A DNA stretch of 64,000 bases from Rhynochetos jubatus (taxonomy: Eukaryota; Chordata; Aves; Eurypygiformes; Rhynochetidae), in the NCBI GenBank assembly GCA_027574665.1, contig CM050677.1, positions 186,001 through 250,000 on the forward strand, in the 5' to 3' direction. Of the stretch, positions 60,695-64,000 are shown piece after piece. A program made the position numbers and the translations under genes. The number at the start of each line of letters is the position of its first letter. Positions within the stretch are counted from its first letter, which is position 1. A model generated the notes under the pieces. It searched no databases and was not told where the DNA came from. It saw only the letters and a program-made list of their open reading frames with translations.

Positions 60695-61680
60695 TCCACG
60701 CTCACAGGTTCACGGGGTGTCAGGGGCTGGAAGGGACCTCCAGAGCTCACCCAGTCCAACCCCCTCCCGAGCAGGATCCCCCGGAGCAGATCCCACAGGA
60801 ACCAGTCCAGGCGGCGCTGGAAAGGCTCCAGGGAAGGAGACTCCCCCCTCTCTGGGCCCTGTCCCAGGGCTCTGGCACCCTCACAGGGCACAAGGGTTTC
60901 CTCACGTTCAGGCTGAACCTTCTGTTGGCCAGTCGATGGCCATCGCCCCTCGTCCTGTCACTGGGCACCCCTGAGCAGAGCCTGGCCCCCTCCCCTGACA
61001 CCCCCCCTGTAGCTCTTGATCAGCACTGATCAGATCCCCTCAGCCTCCCCTTCTCCAGCTGAACAGCCCCAGCTCTCCCAGCCTTCCCGCACACGGAAGG
61101 GGCTCCCGGCCCTTCCCCATCGCGGTGACCCTGCGCTGGGCCCTCTCCAGCAGCTCCTTGGCCTTGGGCTGAGGAGCCTCGAGCTGGACACAGCCCTCCA
61201 GGGGAGGCCTCCCCAGGGCAGAGCAGAGGGGGAGGAGAACTCCCCTCGACCCGCTGGCCACGCTCTCCCTAACGCCCCCCAGGGTGCCGCTGGCCTCCTT
61301 GGCCTGAGGGCACGCTGCTGGCTCGTGGTCATCCTGCTGGCCACCGGGACTCCAAGGTCCTTTTCCCCGGAGCTGCCCTCCAAGAGAACAGCCCCCACCC
61401 TGTGCTGATCCAGGGGGTTGTTCCTCCCCAGATGCAGGATTAGATCTCCCCCCCAGCTCTCCAGCCTGGCCAGGGCACGCTGGACATCAGCGCGGCCTGG
61501 CGTGGCGGCCACTCCTCCCTGCTCAGTGTGGTCAGCTGGGAGGACACCCCATCCCTCCGTGGGGTCACTGATGGATATATTGGACAGGGCTGGACCCAGC
61601 ACTGACCCCTGGGGGGCGCCACTGGCCACCAGCCTCCAACTGGACTCTGCCCCACTGACCACAACTCCCTGAGCTCTTCC
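60695..61680 (-). mobile_element. CR1-type LINE fragment
   Basis: About 1 kb of CR1 non-LTR retrotransposon (3' end of ORF2 plus 3' UTR), with its sense strand on -. Recognisable relics of the reverse-transcriptase C-terminal region on - are GEKDLGVPVASRMTTSQQ, ELLERAQRRVTAMGKG and GELGLFSWRRG, in different frames, so it is broken by indels. The + strand shows hallmark CR1 3'-end text (GGCTGGAAGGGACCTCCAG, CAGTCCAACCCCCT). CR1 is the dominant LINE of birds and supports an avian or reptilian source. Confidence 0.88.
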
Positions 61681-63140
61681 CCCGGCCGGTTCCCAGCCCC
61701 CTCCCGCCCAACGGCCCCGTCCGCACTCCCTACGCTGGGCCGTGCGGCTGCCGCGGGATCCACGCGATGGACCAAGGCCAAAAGCCTCGCAGAAGCCAGG
61801 GCAGACCACCCCCACCGCCTCCCCCTCGTCCATCCATCATCCATCGCTGCTCGTTACGCCCGAAAGACGTGCGGCGAGGAGGAAACCGCACGGCTCCCAC
61901 CCTCGGAAAAACAAGCGGCTTTGCACCGTTCTAAAGAAAATAAGGGGCTCGGCGTGCCCCCGCCCGGCCCCCGTACGCGGGCGCTGCTGCGCGCTGCCCC
62001 GACGGGAAGAACTCCCCCTCCGCAGCCCACCCGGGGGAAAACCGCGCTCCCGCGGTGAAATCGCCCGCCCCGCCGCCTGCTCGGCCGGGGCGCCCCCCCG
62101 GGGACACCGCCAGTGGGGAGGGGGGCGGTTTGCGGAGCTCTGGGTTGAGTTTTGAGGAAGGGAAAGCACCGCTGGGGGGGGTGGGAGGTGTGAAAATGGG
62201 GCGGGGGGGGGTAAAGTGGGTTTCTAGCGATCGGATGCGTTCGCTAGCCAACTCCAGGCTGGGGGGGGAGCACCAGACGGCAAATTGGAATCCTAAACGG
62301 GGTAAAATCAAGGAAAAAGGACAATTAACCGTGAACCAAGTGGCTACGCCCGACAGGGGGGCTTTCTGGCGCGAGCGGGTCGTGCCGGCGGAGCGCTGCT
62401 CTCCCCAGGCTATCCCAGGGCAGGGTTTTCCCACCGGCCCCCTTCCCGCGGGGGCAGGGATCCCGCTCCGCTTTTCCCTGGAGTTCAGCGATTTTTGGGC
62501 CGGACGACCCGTTTTCGCTGGTCCCCCGCGCGCGAGGGCTGCGGCAGCGCCGAGGCCGGGCTCCCCTCAGAGCCGCGGCCGCGCGCAGAGGCCGTCGGAA
62601 CCGGGCGCTTAACGCTCGCGCGGACGTTCAGCGCCGACGGGCTGGGAGGAAACGCCTCCTTACCCCGGCATCGCACCCTCGGCAACACGGGATTCCGCCC
62701 GAAGGACCCCCAGGGGACCGAGCTCTGCGCCGCAGAGCGGGAGGCAGCAACCAAGGAACCAGAGCACGGCGGGGCCGCGGTCGGACAGCGCGGGCCAGGG
62801 CGGAAGGCAGGAACGCTCACCCCGGTTTTGTGTTTTCCACCCAGCTGGGGGGCGGTTTGGGGTGTTTTCTTCCAGGATGGTAACAAATCTGTTGTCCCCG
62901 TTTGGAAAGGGGGAAGAGGGATCCCTTCAGCCCGCTCCCGGCCGCAATGGGGGCAAACCCACCCCCCGCCATCCCTCAAATCGGCGGGTTTAAGCGCCCT
63001 TTCTGCCGAGCGACGCTCTCCAAGGGTTACCTGCTCACAGCCCCAAGATCTCCCGGGAACGCGCCGGCCCCAGCCGCCAGTTCCGACCAGGTTAGCTCCT
63101 TCCCTCTCCTACCCGAATCCTTTCGGGGAACCCTGACATC
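61681..63140. other. Unique sequence, ZC3H4 intron 1 or upstream
   Basis: Non-repetitive GC-rich sequence between the CR1 fragment and the terminal minisatellite. I see no exon with recognisable homology, no RNA gene and no clear promoter. Confidence 0.5.
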
Positions 63141-63149
63141 CTCGCTGCC

Positions 63150-64000
63150 ACGGCGCGGCTGATGGCATGGCACGGCGGATGACGGCATGGCACAGCGGAT
63201 GCCACGGCGCAGCTAATGCCGCCACGGCACGGCTGATGCCACAGCACGGCTGATGCCACCATGGCACGGCTGATGTCACGGCACGGCTGATGCCACGGCT
63301 GATGGCACAGCTGATGCCACAGCGCGGCTGATGCCACGGCACGGCCAATGCCGCCACGGCGTGGGTGATGTCACGGCACGGCTGATACCACCAAGGCGCG
63401 GCTGATGCCACCAAGGCACGGCTGATGCCACGGCACAGCTGATGCCACCAAAGCACGGCTTATGTCATGGCACGGCTGATGCCACCAAGGCATGGCTGAT
63501 GCCACGGCACGGCTGATGCCACCAAAGCACGGCTGATGTCACGGCATGGCTGATGCCACCACGGCACCGCTGATGCCACGGCACAGCTGATGCCACCACG
63601 ATGCGGCTGATGCCACCATGGCACGGCTAATGCCACGGCACGGCTGATGCCACGGAATGGCTGATGCCACCATGGCACGGCTAATGCCACGGCACGGCTA
63701 ATGCCACGGCACGGCTGATGCCACGGAATGGCTGATGCCACCATGGCACGGCTGATGCCACAGCGCGGCTAATGCCGCCACAGCACAGCTGATGCCGCCA
63801 CGGCGCGGCTGATGCCACCAAGGCACGGCTGATGCCACGGAATGGCTGATGCCACCATGGCACGGCTGATGCCACCAAGGCACGGCTGATGCCACGGAAT
63901 GGCTGATGCCGCCACGGCGCGGCTGATGCCACCGAGGCACGGCTGATGCCACGGAATGGCTGATGCCACCACGGTGCGGCTGATGCCACCAAGGCACGGC
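63150..64000. repeat. Minisatellite running off the window end (GGCTGATGCCAC)
   Basis: Modules GGCTGATGCCACCA, CGGCACGGCTGATGCCAC and CACGGAATGGCTGATGCC, combined in periods of about 17, 20 and 37 bp. The array continues past base 64000, so its full size is unknown. Confidence 0.93.

Overview
This window looks like a stretch of an avian GC-rich microchromosome, probably of the 'dot' class. The coding genes are vertebrate orthologues of human 19q13 genes. A CR1 LINE fragment of bird/reptile type is present. The introns are short, extremely G/C-skewed and almost entirely built of tandem minisatellites. Two assembly gaps are present (500 N at 11236-11735 and 200 N at 50515-50714). The species cannot be told from the sequence alone.

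Layout, left to right: (1) AKT2, + strand, 2509-11209, twelve coding exons; the last (about 28 codons) is lost in the first gap, and a presumed 3' UTR runs to an AATAAA at 12911. (2) QPCTL, - strand, 13109-23384, seven exons, tail-to-tail with AKT2, with several apparent 1-nt frame breaks. (3) FBXO46, - strand, 25196-27025, one intact coding exon. (4) GIPR, - strand, 29607-37806, thirteen intact exons of a class B GPCR. (5) OPA3, + strand, 40451-42330, two exons. (6) VASP, - strand, 43386-48404, tail-to-tail with OPA3; the tiny first coding exon was not found. (7) ZC3H4, - strand, 50715-58082, lacking its 3' end (second gap) and its first coding exon (not found). The rest of the window (58083-64000) reads as ZC3H4 intron 1, with a CR1 fragment and a terminal minisatellite.

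The genes do not form a pathway. They are a conserved syntenic set: AKT2 signalling kinase, Golgi glutaminyl cyclase, F-box protein, incretin receptor, mitochondrial OPA3, actin-regulatory VASP and the nuclear zinc-finger protein ZC3H4. SNRPD2, EML2 and GPR4, which lie among these genes in human, are not seen here. Such genes were long reported missing from bird assemblies because of their base composition.

The strongest unusual signals are how tandem repeats have interacted with exons and splice sites. A 40-bp array in an AKT2 intron is a copy of the end of the preceding exon with its 5' splice site. The next AKT2 intron is an array of decoy 3' splice sites. AKT2 coding intron 1 is stop-free and a multiple of three. 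In VASP a short exon has been multiplied into four phase-symmetric microexon copies. ZC3H4 carries a clear U12-type AT-AC intron and a GC-AG intron. Most of the very long open frames in the window are by-products of stop-poor repeats and are not listed as genes.
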